Positions 19,641-28,175 of a stretch of 64,000 nucleotides of DNA are shown piece by piece. The notes under the pieces are model-generated. The model saw only the letters and a program-made list of their open reading frames with translations. It made no database searches and had not been told where the DNA came from. Location of the stretch: contig NZ_JAFIDA010000001.1 in assembly GCF_017834145.1 (NCBI RefSeq), positions 1,116,001 through 1,180,000 of the forward strand, read 5' to 3'. How positions within the stretch are numbered: the stretch's first letter is position 1; each line of letters begins with the position of its first letter. A program made the position numbers and the translations under genes. Source of the DNA: Leucobacter exalbidus. GTDB lineage: Bacteria; Actinomycetota; Actinomycetes; Actinomycetales; Microbacteriaceae.

Positions 19641-21454
19641 TGGCACCACGCACCTCTTCTCACGCCGCAGACGACCTGCTGCTGCGCGTCGACCACCTCA
19701 ACGTGCGCACCCCGCACCGCACCCTGGTGTCTGATTTCTCGCTGCACATGCAGCGTGGCGAGCGCATCGGGCTGATTGGCGAATCCGGATCAGGCAAATC
19801 CATGACCACGACCGCGCTGCTGGGCCTGCTGCCCAACGGCGTCACCGCCGACGGCTCGGTCAAGATCGACGGGTACGCAGGCAACCTGCTTGAGGCGCCC
19901 GAATCAGATCTCATGAAGCTGCGCGGCAACGACATGGCCATGGTGTTTCAGGAGCCGCTCACCGCGCTCAACCCGCTGATGCGGGCGGGCGCGCAGGTCG
20001 CCGAGATCATGCTGCAGCACAAGCTCGCCCCCAATAAGGCCGAGGCCAACCGCCGCGCCATTGAAATGCTGGCGTCGGTGCAGCTGCCCGACCCCGCGCA
20101 GGCCGCCCGCGCCTACCCCCACCAGCTCTCGGGCGGGCAACGTCAGCGCGTCATGCTCGCGATGGCGCTTGCCAACGACCCCGGGCTGCTGCTGTGCGAC
20201 GAGCCCACCACGGCGCTCGATGTCACCGTGCAGCGTCAGGTGCTCGACCTGATTTTGAACCTCGTGCGCGAGCGCGGCACGGGCCTGCTGTTCATCACGC
20301 ACGACCTCGCGGTGGTCGCCAACATGTGCACCCGCGTGCTCGTGATGAACAACGGTGTGGTCGTCGAGGAGGGCACGACCGAAGAGGTCTTCACCCGCCC
20401 GCAGCACCCCTACACCCGCGGGCTGCTCGCCGCCTCAGACCTCGATGCCCTCGACAGCGACGGCCGCCTCTTCACCGTCGCGACCGCGCAGGCGTATGTG
20501 CCGCCGACCGTCGGCGAGGATGCTGAGGCTGAAGCTGCTGAGGCTGCCGCGGCTGAGATTGTTGCTGAGGTGATTGATCCGGATCATGCCGCATCGTCAC
20601 CCGTCAGCACCGGAGCAGCCAGCGCAGCGTCAGCCAGCACCGCGGCGCCCGTGATGCGGGTCACCGATCTCGTGCGCACGTACACCCGCGGCAAGACGAG
20701 TCTGTTTGGTAAGGCGCCCCAGGTGCAGGCGCTCAAGGGCATCTCGTTTGAGGTGCCCGAGGGCGGCCGGCTTGGCGTCGTCGGCGAATCGGGGTCGGGC
20801 AAATCGACCCTACTGCGCATCCTTGCGGGCCTCGATCAGCCCACCTCGGGCAGCGCGATTGTCGCCGGTAACGAGGTCGCTGGTGCGAAGGAAGCCGAGC
20901 TGCGTGAGCTGCGGCAGAACCTGCAGATCGTGTTTCAAGACCCGATGGGGTCGCTTGATCCGCGTATGACCGTTGAGCAGATCATCTCTGAGCCGCTGCT
21001 GGTGCGCGGCCGCCGCGAAACCTCGGCCGAGCGCAAGCGCATGGTCGCCGAGATGCTCGAATCGGTGGGGCTTCCCGCCGAGGCAGCATCGCGGTTTCCG
21101 CACCAGTTCTCGGGTGGTCAGCGCCAGCGCATCTCGATCGCCCGCGCCCTGATCTGCCGGCCCCGCGTGGTCGTCGCCGATGAGCCCGTGAGCGCGCTCG
21201 ATGTGTCAGTGCGCGCGCAGGTGCTCAATCTGCTTGCCGATCTTGTCGATGAGTATGGGCTCACGCTCGTGTTTGTGTCGCACGACCTGAACGTGGTGCG
21301 GTACCTGTGTGATTCGGTGATCGTGATGCAGTCGGGCGAGATTGTGGAGGCCGGTGACACCGAGTCGGTGTACCGCGACCCGCAGCACCCCTACACGCGT
21401 CGCCTCATCGATTCGTCGCTCACGCTGCGCCAGGAGCTCGCCAACAACCTGTAG
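19640..21454 (+). CDS. Fused double ATPase (DppD-DppF type) of the peptide ABC transporter
   Basis: Two nucleotide-binding domains in one 604-aa chain. The first has Walker A GESGSGKS, signature LSGGQRQR and Walker B LLLCDEPTTALD. The second has Walker A GESGSGKS, signature FSGGQRQR and VVVADEPVSALD. An Ala/Glu-rich linker (about residues 290-335) joins them. Each half ends with the QHPYTR segment typical of oligopeptide ATPases. Powers uptake through the two permeases. The fusion is common in actinomycetes. Confidence 0.95.
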   Translation: MAPRTSSHAADDLLLRVDHLNVRTPHRTLVSDFSLHMQRGERIGLIGESGSGKSMTTTALLGLLPNGVTADGSVKIDGYAGNLLEAPESDLMKLRGNDMAMVFQEPLTALNPLMRAGAQVAEIMLQHKLAPNKAEANRRAIEMLASVQLPDPAQAARAYPHQLSGGQRQRVMLAMALANDPGLLLCDEPTTALDVTVQRQVLDLILNLVRERGTGLLFITHDLAVVANMCTRVLVMNNGVVVEEGTTEEVFTRPQHPYTRGLLAASDLDALDSDGRLFTVATAQAYVPPTVGEDAEAEAAEAAAAEIVAEVIDPDHAASSPVSTGAASAASASTAAPVMRVTDLVRTYTRGKTSLFGKAPQVQALKGISFEVPEGGRLGVVGESGSGKSTLLRILAGLDQPTSGSAIVAGNEVAGAKEAELRELRQNLQIVFQDPMGSLDPRMTVEQIISEPLLVRGRRETSAERKRMVAEMLESVGLPAEAASRFPHQFSGGQRQRISIARALICRPRVVVADEPVSALDVSVRAQVLNLLADLVDEYGLTLVFVSHDLNVVRYLCDSVIVMQSGEIVEAGDTESVYRDPQHPYTRRLIDSSLTLRQELANNL

Positions 21455-21502
21455 GCGCGCTGTTTTTGCTTTCACCTTCGTTTCCCTCAAGAAAGTAGCC
21501 CC

Positions 21503-22912
21503 ATGACTTCCCCCTCCGCGCCCCGCTACGCAGACCTCGACGCCGCCGCCCTCTCGGCTGCGTACGCCGATGGTTCGCTCACCCCGAGCGCGGTGCTTGA
21601 GGATGTCATTGCGCGGGTCGAGGCCCGCGAACCCGTGCTCAACGCGTTCTACCTCTTCGACGCCGAGCAGGTGCGCGCCGATGCTGCGGCCTCGACCGCG
21701 CGCTGGGCAGCGGGTACTCCCCTGAGCCCGTTCGACGGTGTGCCCGTCACGGTGAAGGAGAACGTGGCCCGTGCGGGGCTTCCCAAGCCCTCGGGCACCG
21801 CAATACCGAACCCGCCGATCGCTGAGCACAACGCCCCCATCACCGACCGTCTCCTCGAGGCCGGCACCGTGATCATCGGCTCGACCACGATGCCCGACTG
21901 GGGCATGCTTTCATCGGGCGTCTCGAGCTTGCACGGCGTCACGCGCGGTGGCCTCAACCCCGCTCACACTTCGGGTGGCTCAAGTGCTGGCGCCGGTGCC
22001 GCGGCATCGGCGGGCTACGGTCCGTTCCACATTGGCACCGACATCGGTGGGTCGATCCGGCTGCCAGGCACCTGGCAGGGGCTCACCGCGCTGAAGCCGA
22101 GCGAGGGCCTGATTCCGCTCGACGGCCCGTACATGGGGCGCGCGGCCGGCCCGCTCACTCGCACCGCCGCCGACTCGATCAGGCTGATGTCGATCGTCGC
22201 GCGGCCCGACGCCCGCGATTACCTCACGCGCGCCTACCCCGCCATGGACTGGTCAACGACGCCGCTGGCCCCCGCGGGCATGCGGGTCGCGGTGCAGCTC
22301 GATGCGGGGTCTGGCATCGACGTCGAGCCCGAAACCCGTGCCGCGATCGAGCGCGCGGCTCAGCTCTTCGCTGAGGCCGGCGCCGAGGTGACGCCGCTCG
22401 CGCCGTTCATCGGGCCCGAGGTACTCGACGGCATCGTCGATTTCTGGCGCAGCCGCTCGTACGCCGACTACGAGCTGCTGAGCGAGGAAGAGCGCGCGCT
22501 CGTGCTGCCGTTCATCGCTGAGTGGTGCGCCGCCGGCGCCGATTTCAGCGCGGCGCAGACCGTGCGCGGCCGCGGCATGATGGACCAGATGGCGCGCCTC
22601 ACCCGCGAGGCCACCGAGCCGTTCGATCTCGTGCTGTCGCCGGTGACGCCCGTCGCGGCGTTCCCCGCCGAGGATCCGATGCCGCTCACCGATCCGCGCG
22701 TAACGATGGGCCACATTTCATTCACCGTGCCGTACAACATGTCGGGTCAGCCCGCGGTTTCAGTGGGCGCGGGTATTCAGGCCGACGGCCGCACCATCGG
22801 CTTGCAGATCGCTTCACACATCGGCACCGACGATATGCTGCTGCGCGTTGCCGCATGGTTTGAAACGGTGCGCGGCGCAGACGCAACGGTCGACTGGTCG
22901 CTGCTGCCGTAG
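21503..22912 (+). CDS. Amidase signature family hydrolase
   Basis: Hydrolyses a C-N amide bond with a Ser-cisSer-Lys triad. Visible: the lysine in DGVPVTVKENVA (about residue 84), the Gly/Ser-rich core TSGGSSAGAGAA (about 156-167) and the nucleophile region GTDIGGSIRLP (about 175-185). It is 469 aa, normal. Located 48 bp after the ABC ATPase on the same strand, it probably acts on the imported compound. Substrate class is inferred only. A terminator hairpin follows at 22943. Confidence 0.9.
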   Translation: MTSPSAPRYADLDAAALSAAYADGSLTPSAVLEDVIARVEAREPVLNAFYLFDAEQVRADAAASTARWAAGTPLSPFDGVPVTVKENVARAGLPKPSGTAIPNPPIAEHNAPITDRLLEAGTVIIGSTTMPDWGMLSSGVSSLHGVTRGGLNPAHTSGGSSAGAGAAASAGYGPFHIGTDIGGSIRLPGTWQGLTALKPSEGLIPLDGPYMGRAAGPLTRTAADSIRLMSIVARPDARDYLTRAYPAMDWSTTPLAPAGMRVAVQLDAGSGIDVEPETRAAIERAAQLFAEAGAEVTPLAPFIGPEVLDGIVDFWRSRSYADYELLSEEERALVLPFIAEWCAAGADFSAAQTVRGRGMMDQMARLTREATEPFDLVLSPVTPVAAFPAEDPMPLTDPRVTMGHISFTVPYNMSGQPAVSVGAGIQADGRTIGLQIASHIGTDDMLLRVAAWFETVRGADATVDWSLLP

Positions 22913-22942
22913 CGCCTCCCGGGTCCACGCCCGTCACCACAT

Positions 22943-22990
22943 AAAGCGCGCCTGGCCGGTTCTCTTCTGAGAACCAGCCAGGCGCGCTTT
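22943..22990. terminator. Intrinsic terminator after the amidase gene
   Basis: 22-bp stem with one mismatch (arms begin AAAGCGCGCCTGGC and end GCCAGGCGCGCTTT) and a TTCT loop; it can serve both converging transcripts. Confidence 0.9.
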
Positions 22991-23010
22991 GCGTGGGCTG
23001 AGCCACGTTT

Positions 23011-23063
23011 GGTGGCCTCGTGTCGGGGTACCTTCGCGATATGTACCCCGAGACGCGGCCACC
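23011..23063. repeat. 53-bp palindromic element, copy 3 (abuts SDR stop codon)
   Basis: 21-nt arms (two mismatches) and an 11-nt spacer, the same size as the copies at 2824 and 2959. It ends at the base adjoining the SDR stop codon. Read in the SDR frame past the stop it would encode GGRVSGYISRRYPDTRPP, the same peptide pattern as in the PH-domain protein. Confidence 0.85.
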
Positions 23064-23864
23064 TTAGCTTGCGGGCGGCGTGTAGCGGCCGTCGATAGCG
23101 GTCCAGCCGCCGTCAACGGTCAGCGTGGTGCCGGTCACGAACGTCGACGCGTCTGAGGCGAGGAACACGACGGCGCCCGCGAGCTCGTCGGGGCGCGACC
23201 AGCGGCCCAGCGCGCTCTTCGAGGCGTAGGCGCCGTACCACTCGGGGTTCGCCGTGATCTGCGCGGTGAGGGGTGTCTCCACAACCCCCGGAGCCACCAC
23301 ATTCACGCGCACGCCTGCGGCACCGTACTCGGCGGCCCCGGTCTTGGCGAGCTGCACGAGCCCTGCCTTCGTGGCGGCGTACACGCCCTGGCCGGGCTCG
23401 ACGACCTGCGCGCGAATCGATGCGAAGCCGATGATCGAGCCGCCGCCGTTCGCGGCGAAGCGCGTACCGAACTTACGAATGAGCTGGAACGAGGCCCGCA
23501 GGTTGAGGTTGACCACGCGGTCAAACTCGTCCATCGAGTAGTCCTCCATGCGCTTGCGCACATTGGTGGCGGCGGTGAACACGAGCGCGGCGGCCGAACC
23601 GAAGCGCTCAACCGCGGCGTCGATGGCGTCGTCGTCGAGCACGTTGAGCTGGTAGGCCTCGGCCGACCCGCCCTGCGCCTGAATCAGCGCGGTCGTGGCC
23701 TCTGCCGCGTCGAACGCGTAGTCAGCGATGACCACGTGCGCGCCCTGTGCGGCGAGGGCCTGCGCCGATTCGCGGCCGATCCCGCTGCCGGCGCCGATGA
23801 CGACGACGGTGCGGTTATCGAGGCGAAACAGCTGGGTGTAATCAATCGGTGCCGGGGCGTTCAT
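23064..23864 (-). CDS. Short-chain dehydrogenase/reductase
   Basis: 266 aa from the ATG at 23864 (MNAPAPIDYTQL; GGAGAA just upstream). The cofactor loop is VVIGAGSGIGRESAQALA, and an Asp after beta-2 (VIADYAFD) suggests NAD(H). The active site is YAATK, with the usual Ser-bearing strand (IIGFASIRAQ) before it. It probably oxidises an alcohol in the pathway served by the neighbouring ALDH (66 bp upstream, same strand). The 3' end directly touches a 53-bp palindromic repeat. Confidence 0.88.
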   Translation of the reverse strand: MNAPAPIDYTQLFRLDNRTVVVIGAGSGIGRESAQALAAQGAHVVIADYAFDAAEATTALIQAQGGSAEAYQLNVLDDDAIDAAVERFGSAAALVFTAATNVRKRMEDYSMDEFDRVVNLNLRASFQLIRKFGTRFAANGGGSIIGFASIRAQVVEPGQGVYAATKAGLVQLAKTGAAEYGAAGVRVNVVAPGVVETPLTAQITANPEWYGAYASKSALGRWSRPDELAGAVVFLASDASTFVTGTTLTVDGGWTAIDGRYTPPAS

Positions 23865-23929
23865 GCAATTCTCCTGAGGGTGAGGCAAAGGCGGGGCTGC
23901 GGCGCGCAACCCCGCTAAATGTGTGGGGG

Positions 23930-25402
23930 TTAGCTGCGAGCGCGGGGCCGGATCATGGCCATGCGCGTCACGGTGAACTCTTCGATCGCAAAGCGGGGGC
24001 CCTCGCGGCCCACGCCCGAATCCTTCACGCCGCCGTAAGGCATGATGTCGGAGCGGAAGCCGGGGATCTCATTGACGACAACGCCGCCCACTTCGAGGCG
24101 TTCGATCGCGTCAAACGCGCTCTCGAGTGAGGCCGTGTAGATCGCGGCCTGCAGGCCATAGCGTGAGTCGTTGACGAGGTCGATTGCTTCGTCGACCGAG
24201 TCCACCGAGGTGAGGCAGACGACGGGGCCGAAGACTTCTTCGCCCCACACGTCAACGTCGGCCGGCACGTTGCCGAGCACCACGGGGCGAATGTTGGCGG
24301 CTTCGCCGTCGCCCGGGCCCTCGGTGAGCATGGTGGCGCCCGCGGCAACGGCGCGGTCGATCATGGCGCGAATGCGCTCCCCCGAGGCCGCGTTGATGAC
24401 GGGGGCCACGTTGGTCTCGATGTTGCGGGGGTCACCCACGACGACCTCAGTCATGCGCTCGACGAGGCGCTTCGTGAACTGTTCGGCGATGGGGCGCTCG
24501 AGCACCACGCGCTGCACCGAGATGCAGGCCTGGCCGTTGGCGTAGAACCCGCCGCGCAGCACGGCGTCAACGGCAGCCTCGATGTTGGCGTCTGCGGCCA
24601 CGATGAACCCGGTGTTTGATCCGAGTTCGAGCACGACCTTGCGCGGGGCGGCCTGCTGGGCGATGAGGTGCCCGATCTTGGCCGATCCGGTGAATGACAC
24701 GACCTGTGCCCGCGGGTCGCGCACAAGCACCTCGCCGGTTTCGGGCCCGCCGTTGACGAGCTGCACCGCGGCCGCCGACACACCGTGGGCGACGAGCACC
24801 TCGCGGGTGATCGCGACGAGCTCGAGCGTGGCGAGCGGGGTGTTGGGGGCCGGCTTGATGATCACCGGGCAGCCCGCGGCGATCGCGGGGGCGAGCTTGT
24901 GGGTGGCGAGCAGCAGCGGGTAGTTGAACCCGGCGATCCCCACGACCACGCCCACGGGCTTGCGCGTGAAGTAGCCGATCATGCCGCGGCCCATCTCTTG
25001 CACGTCGAGCGGCACGGTTTCACCGTGCATGTGGGACACCTCTTCGGCGGTGGCCTCGAGGGTGACGATGGTGCGGTTCACCTCGACGCGGCAGTCAGCG
25101 CGGGGCTTGCCTGTCTCAAGCACGAGCAGGTCTTCGAGGCGCGCAGCCTCAGCGCGCACCCGGCCGAGCACGTCCACGATGATCGCGCGGCGCTTTGCCG
25201 ATGACAGGTCACCGATCTCGCGGCGCACCGCAAACGCGGCATCCATGGCGTCGCGCGAATCTTCGGCACCCGAGACCGGGGCCTGGGCCACGACGCTGCC
25301 ATCGAAGGGAAACACGATGTCGCTCGAGGCCGCAAAAGCACGCCATTCGTTGCCGATGGGAAGCGCGCCCTGGGGGGCGCACAAGCTGAGCGCGTATGAC
25401 AT
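23930..25402 (-). CDS. NAD(P)-dependent aldehyde dehydrogenase
   Basis: 490 aa from the ATG at 25402 (MSYALSLCAP), with AAGGAA upstream. Family motifs: GIAGFNYPLLLATHKLAPA, SFTGSAKIG (cofactor), catalytic Glu in VVLELGSNT, catalytic Cys in GQACISVQRV, and EEVFGPV. Oxidises an aldehyde to the acid; the exact substrate is unknown. It is divergent from the isopropylmalate/tartrate-type dehydrogenase, with a FadR-like palindrome between them, and is followed by an SDR that could supply the aldehyde. Confidence 0.92.
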   Translation of the reverse strand: MSYALSLCAPQGALPIGNEWRAFAASSDIVFPFDGSVVAQAPVSGAEDSRDAMDAAFAVRREIGDLSSAKRRAIIVDVLGRVRAEAARLEDLLVLETGKPRADCRVEVNRTIVTLEATAEEVSHMHGETVPLDVQEMGRGMIGYFTRKPVGVVVGIAGFNYPLLLATHKLAPAIAAGCPVIIKPAPNTPLATLELVAITREVLVAHGVSAAAVQLVNGGPETGEVLVRDPRAQVVSFTGSAKIGHLIAQQAAPRKVVLELGSNTGFIVAADANIEAAVDAVLRGGFYANGQACISVQRVVLERPIAEQFTKRLVERMTEVVVGDPRNIETNVAPVINAASGERIRAMIDRAVAAGATMLTEGPGDGEAANIRPVVLGNVPADVDVWGEEVFGPVVCLTSVDSVDEAIDLVNDSRYGLQAAIYTASLESAFDAIERLEVGGVVVNEIPGFRSDIMPYGGVKDSGVGREGPRFAIEEFTVTRMAMIRPRARS

Positions 25403-25462
25403 GGTGGGGTTCCTTGCTGCTGAGAGTTCTGGATTGCGAACGATGCAACCCTTCGCGCCGAG

Positions 25463-25473
25463 TGGCCTTACCA
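25463..25473. promoter_or_regulatory. Putative FadR-type operator, site 2
   Basis: TGGCCTTACCA, identical to 15952-15962, in the 141-bp gap between the divergent ALDH and dehydrogenase genes. Confidence 0.6.
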
Positions 25474-25543
25474 TCTAACATAGATCACCATAGGGAACAT
25501 TTCCAAGATTTTGAATGATCTGCGATCGCGAAAGGATCCACTC

Positions 25544-26674
25544 ATGACTGCCACCTATGCCATCGCAGTACTCCCGGGAGACGGGATTGGCCCCGAAGTT
25601 GTGCAGGGCGCGCTCGACGTGCTCGACGCAGCCGAGGCGCGCTTCGGCTTCACCACCACCCGCAACGAGGTCACCGCGGGTGCCAACCACTACCTCGCCA
25701 CCGGCGAACTATTCGACGAGGTCGAGGAGGAGCTGCGCGGCGCCGACGCCGTACTGTTCGGGTCAATGGGCGACCCCCGCGTCACCCCCGGCATTCTCGA
25801 GCGCGGCTTCATTCTCGAAATGCGCCAGCGCTTCGCGCAGGCCGCCAACGTGCGCCCCGTGCGGCTCTACCCCGGTGTCCCCACCCCAATTGCGGGCCTC
25901 ACCCCCGAGCGCTGCGACATGGTGATCGTGCGCGAAAACACCGAGGGCGCCTATGTGGGCCGCGGCTCAACCGTGCACGCCGGCACCCCCAACGCCGTCG
26001 CCATGCAGGAGTCGCTCAACACCTACGCCGGTATTGAGCGGGTCGTTGACTTCGCGTTTCGTCTCGCGCTGGGCCGTCGCAAGAAGCTGACGCTCTGCCA
26101 CAAGACCAACATTCTGGTGGCGGCAGGTCAGCTCTGGCAGCAGGTAGTCGCCGAGGTGGGCGCCCGCTACCCCGAGGTGGAAACCGATTACGTGCACGTC
26201 GACGCGATGTGCTTCCACCTGCCGCTCACGCCCGAGCGCTTCGATGTGGTCGTCACCGACAATCTCTTCGGCGACATCATCACCGACCTCGGCGCCGTCA
26301 TTCAGGGCGGCCTGGGTGTGGCGACGAGCGCGAACCTCAACCTTGATGGCAGTGCGCCCAGCATGTTCGAGGCAATCCATGGCTCGGCCCCCGATATCGC
26401 GGGCACGGGCGCCGCGAACCCCGCAGGCGCAATCCTGTCACTCGCGCTGATGCTCGGTCACTTGGGTGAGGGCGAGGCGGCGCGCGCCGTCGAGGCCGCC
26501 ACCGTCGAGGTGCTCGCCGAGCTCCCCGCGCTCGCTGGCCCCGCGATGGGCATGAACACGACCGAGATCGGCGCACGCATTGCCGAGCTCGTGCGCAGCG
26601 GCAACGCGAACACCGACCTCGTGCCCGATTCGCTGCTGGGCACGCTCGCGGCCCTGGCGCCCTCGCGCCGGTAA
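25544..26674 (+). CDS. Isocitrate/isopropylmalate dehydrogenase family protein (tartrate/D-malate-type decarboxylating dehydrogenase)
   Basis: 376 aa from ATG 25544 (AAAGGA upstream). It begins YAIAVLPGDGIGPEVV and has the substrate arginines in the LEMRQRF region, the VRENTEG stretch, KTNIL, the metal aspartates in FDVVVTDNLFGDIITDLGA and the cofactor loop EAIHGSAPDIAGTGAANP. Catalyses oxidative decarboxylation of a 2-hydroxy acid. No leuA/C/D genes are near. Divergence from a catabolic ALDH under a shared putative operator argues for tartrate, D-malate or similar acid breakdown rather than leucine synthesis. Confidence 0.85.
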   Translation: MTATYAIAVLPGDGIGPEVVQGALDVLDAAEARFGFTTTRNEVTAGANHYLATGELFDEVEEELRGADAVLFGSMGDPRVTPGILERGFILEMRQRFAQAANVRPVRLYPGVPTPIAGLTPERCDMVIVRENTEGAYVGRGSTVHAGTPNAVAMQESLNTYAGIERVVDFAFRLALGRRKKLTLCHKTNILVAAGQLWQQVVAEVGARYPEVETDYVHVDAMCFHLPLTPERFDVVVTDNLFGDIITDLGAVIQGGLGVATSANLNLDGSAPSMFEAIHGSAPDIAGTGAANPAGAILSLALMLGHLGEGEAARAVEAATVEVLAELPALAGPAMGMNTTEIGARIAELVRSGNANTDLVPDSLLGTLAALAPSRR

Positions 26675-26683
26675 CTCGCGGTC

Positions 26684-26736
26684 ACATTTGAGCCCCGCAC
26701 CCCGCCGGTTTCGGCGTGGGTGCGGGGCTCAAATGT
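26684..26736 (+). terminator. Intrinsic terminator after the decarboxylating dehydrogenase
   Basis: ACATTTGAGCCCCGCACC pairs with its complement over a central CGCCGGTTTCGGCG-containing loop that can itself fold. The remaining 200 bp to 26936 shows no gene. Confidence 0.85.
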
Positions 26737-26936
26737 TCAACAAGACCCAAACAAGCATTTGGCTCTAGCTTTCCTCGTGCACACGGGATATGGTGAATGT
26801 TGATCGTTGACAATGGCGTCCTCGATCACCATTCATTTTCAGGCTCACGCCTCACCACTCAGGCCACGATATCGGGCCAGCTCACCATCTCGTGCGTTCA
26901 CCACGATCGATCTGTGTCAGCCACATTCGATGCGTT

Positions 26937-28175
26937 TCAGTTATCGAGCAGCGCCGCCGCATACATCGGCCGTGCCGAGTCGGCGCTCGGGGGGTGGAAC
27001 AGGCCCGCTGTGGCATCGCGAAAGATGCGGCTCATCTCGTGCCCGTTTCCATAACCCGATCCGCTGGTGCACATCAGCGCGGCTTCGGCACAGCTGCGGG
27101 CTGCGTCGCCGCCAGCGAGACGCGCTGCCACTAAGAGCAGCGGCCAGCGAGCACCGTGATCGATACCCTCGTCAAGGTCACGCGCGCAGACCGCGAGCTG
27201 CGCGGGGGCCGCAAGGTAAGCGCGGTGCGCGTCGGCGAGGCGAGCCCGGGCCTCAGGGTTCTCGGCGAGCGAGGCCCCCGTCTTCACCGAGCGGCGCTTG
27301 TGCAGCCCCGCGGCGCCCAGCTCAAGCGCACGCCAGGCAACGCCCGTGTACACCGAGCCAACGAGCAGCTGGAAGCAGCTGGTGATCGCGAAGACGAGCA
27401 GGTCGGGGGTGCGCCCGGGCGCGAGCTTGCGCGCGACGCGTTCGGGCCTCACCAGCGCACCCTCGAGGCGTGTGGTGCGGCTGTGCGAGGCCCGCATGCC
27501 CAGCACATCCCAGTCACTCGAGGTCAGAATCGTGCCGCCGACGGTCTCGGCGGTCTGATCGGCCAGCGTCGCGGGGTCTTCGCTCTTGATGCGGGGGCGC
27601 TCGATGAAGCCGTACACCAGCTCGGGAGCATCACTATCGGTGGTGTCGAGCCCGTGCACGATCAGCCGCGTCCATGCCGGCGACAGCGACGTGAAGATCT
27701 TGGTGCCGGTGAACAGGTAGCCGCCGTCTGGCTGCGGCACGGCCTGCGTTTGTGATCCCTGCAGCACCCAGTCGTTCGCGGGCTCACTGATACCAAAGGC
27801 GAAGATCTCACCCGCCATCGCTTCGGTCAGTACGTAGTCGAGCGACTGGTCGCCGCGCTCGCGCATCACCCGGGCGACGCCTGTGCACATCAGGTGCATG
27901 TTGACGGCGAGGGCGGTCGCGGGGGCCGCCGTTGCCAGCCGCTGCTGCAGGCACGACAGTTCATCGAGGCTCGCTTCGGGGCCGCCAAACTCTGCCGGTA
28001 CGAGGCAGGTCAGGTAGCCGTTGGCGGCCAGCTCGACAATATCCTCAGCGCAGAATCGGTTTTCGCGGTCGTACACGGCGGCGCGCTCACGAAACCGCTC
28101 CAGCAGTTCAGTGGGCAGAAACCGCTGTGCGAGCTCTTCGTATCGGGCTTCTCGGCTGGGTGTCTGCATGCTCAT
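26937..28175 (-). CDS. Acyl-CoA dehydrogenase-like flavoprotein
   Basis: 412 aa from the ATG at 28175, which overlaps the ketosynthase stop (ATGA) and follows GGAGGAACC. Fold features: an N-terminal helical domain (VELAANGYLTCLVPAEFGG), a middle FAD-binding beta domain (FAFGISEPANDW, LFTGTKIFTSLSPAW) and a C-terminal helical bundle. It probably reduces or oxidises an acyl thioester C-C bond using FAD. Last gene of a ligase-ketosynthase-dehydrogenase operon, so it may act on the product of the condensing enzyme rather than in beta-oxidation. The conserved catalytic Glu could not be placed with confidence. Confidence 0.8.
   Translation of the reverse strand: MSMQTPSREARYEELAQRFLPTELLERFRERAAVYDRENRFCAEDIVELAANGYLTCLVPAEFGGPEASLDELSCLQQRLATAAPATALAVNMHLMCTGVARVMRERGDQSLDYVLTEAMAGEIFAFGISEPANDWVLQGSQTQAVPQPDGGYLFTGTKIFTSLSPAWTRLIVHGLDTTDSDAPELVYGFIERPRIKSEDPATLADQTAETVGGTILTSSDWDVLGMRASHSRTTRLEGALVRPERVARKLAPGRTPDLLVFAITSCFQLLVGSVYTGVAWRALELGAAGLHKRRSVKTGASLAENPEARARLADAHRAYLAAPAQLAVCARDLDEGIDHGARWPLLLVAARLAGGDAARSCAEAALMCTSGSGYGNGHEMSRIFRDATAGLFHPPSADSARPMYAAALLDN

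Noticed and set aside
25544-26674. Assignment as leuB (leucine synthesis)
   Set aside because: No other leucine genes nearby; divergent from a catabolic ALDH with a shared FadR-like site. The name was left blank.
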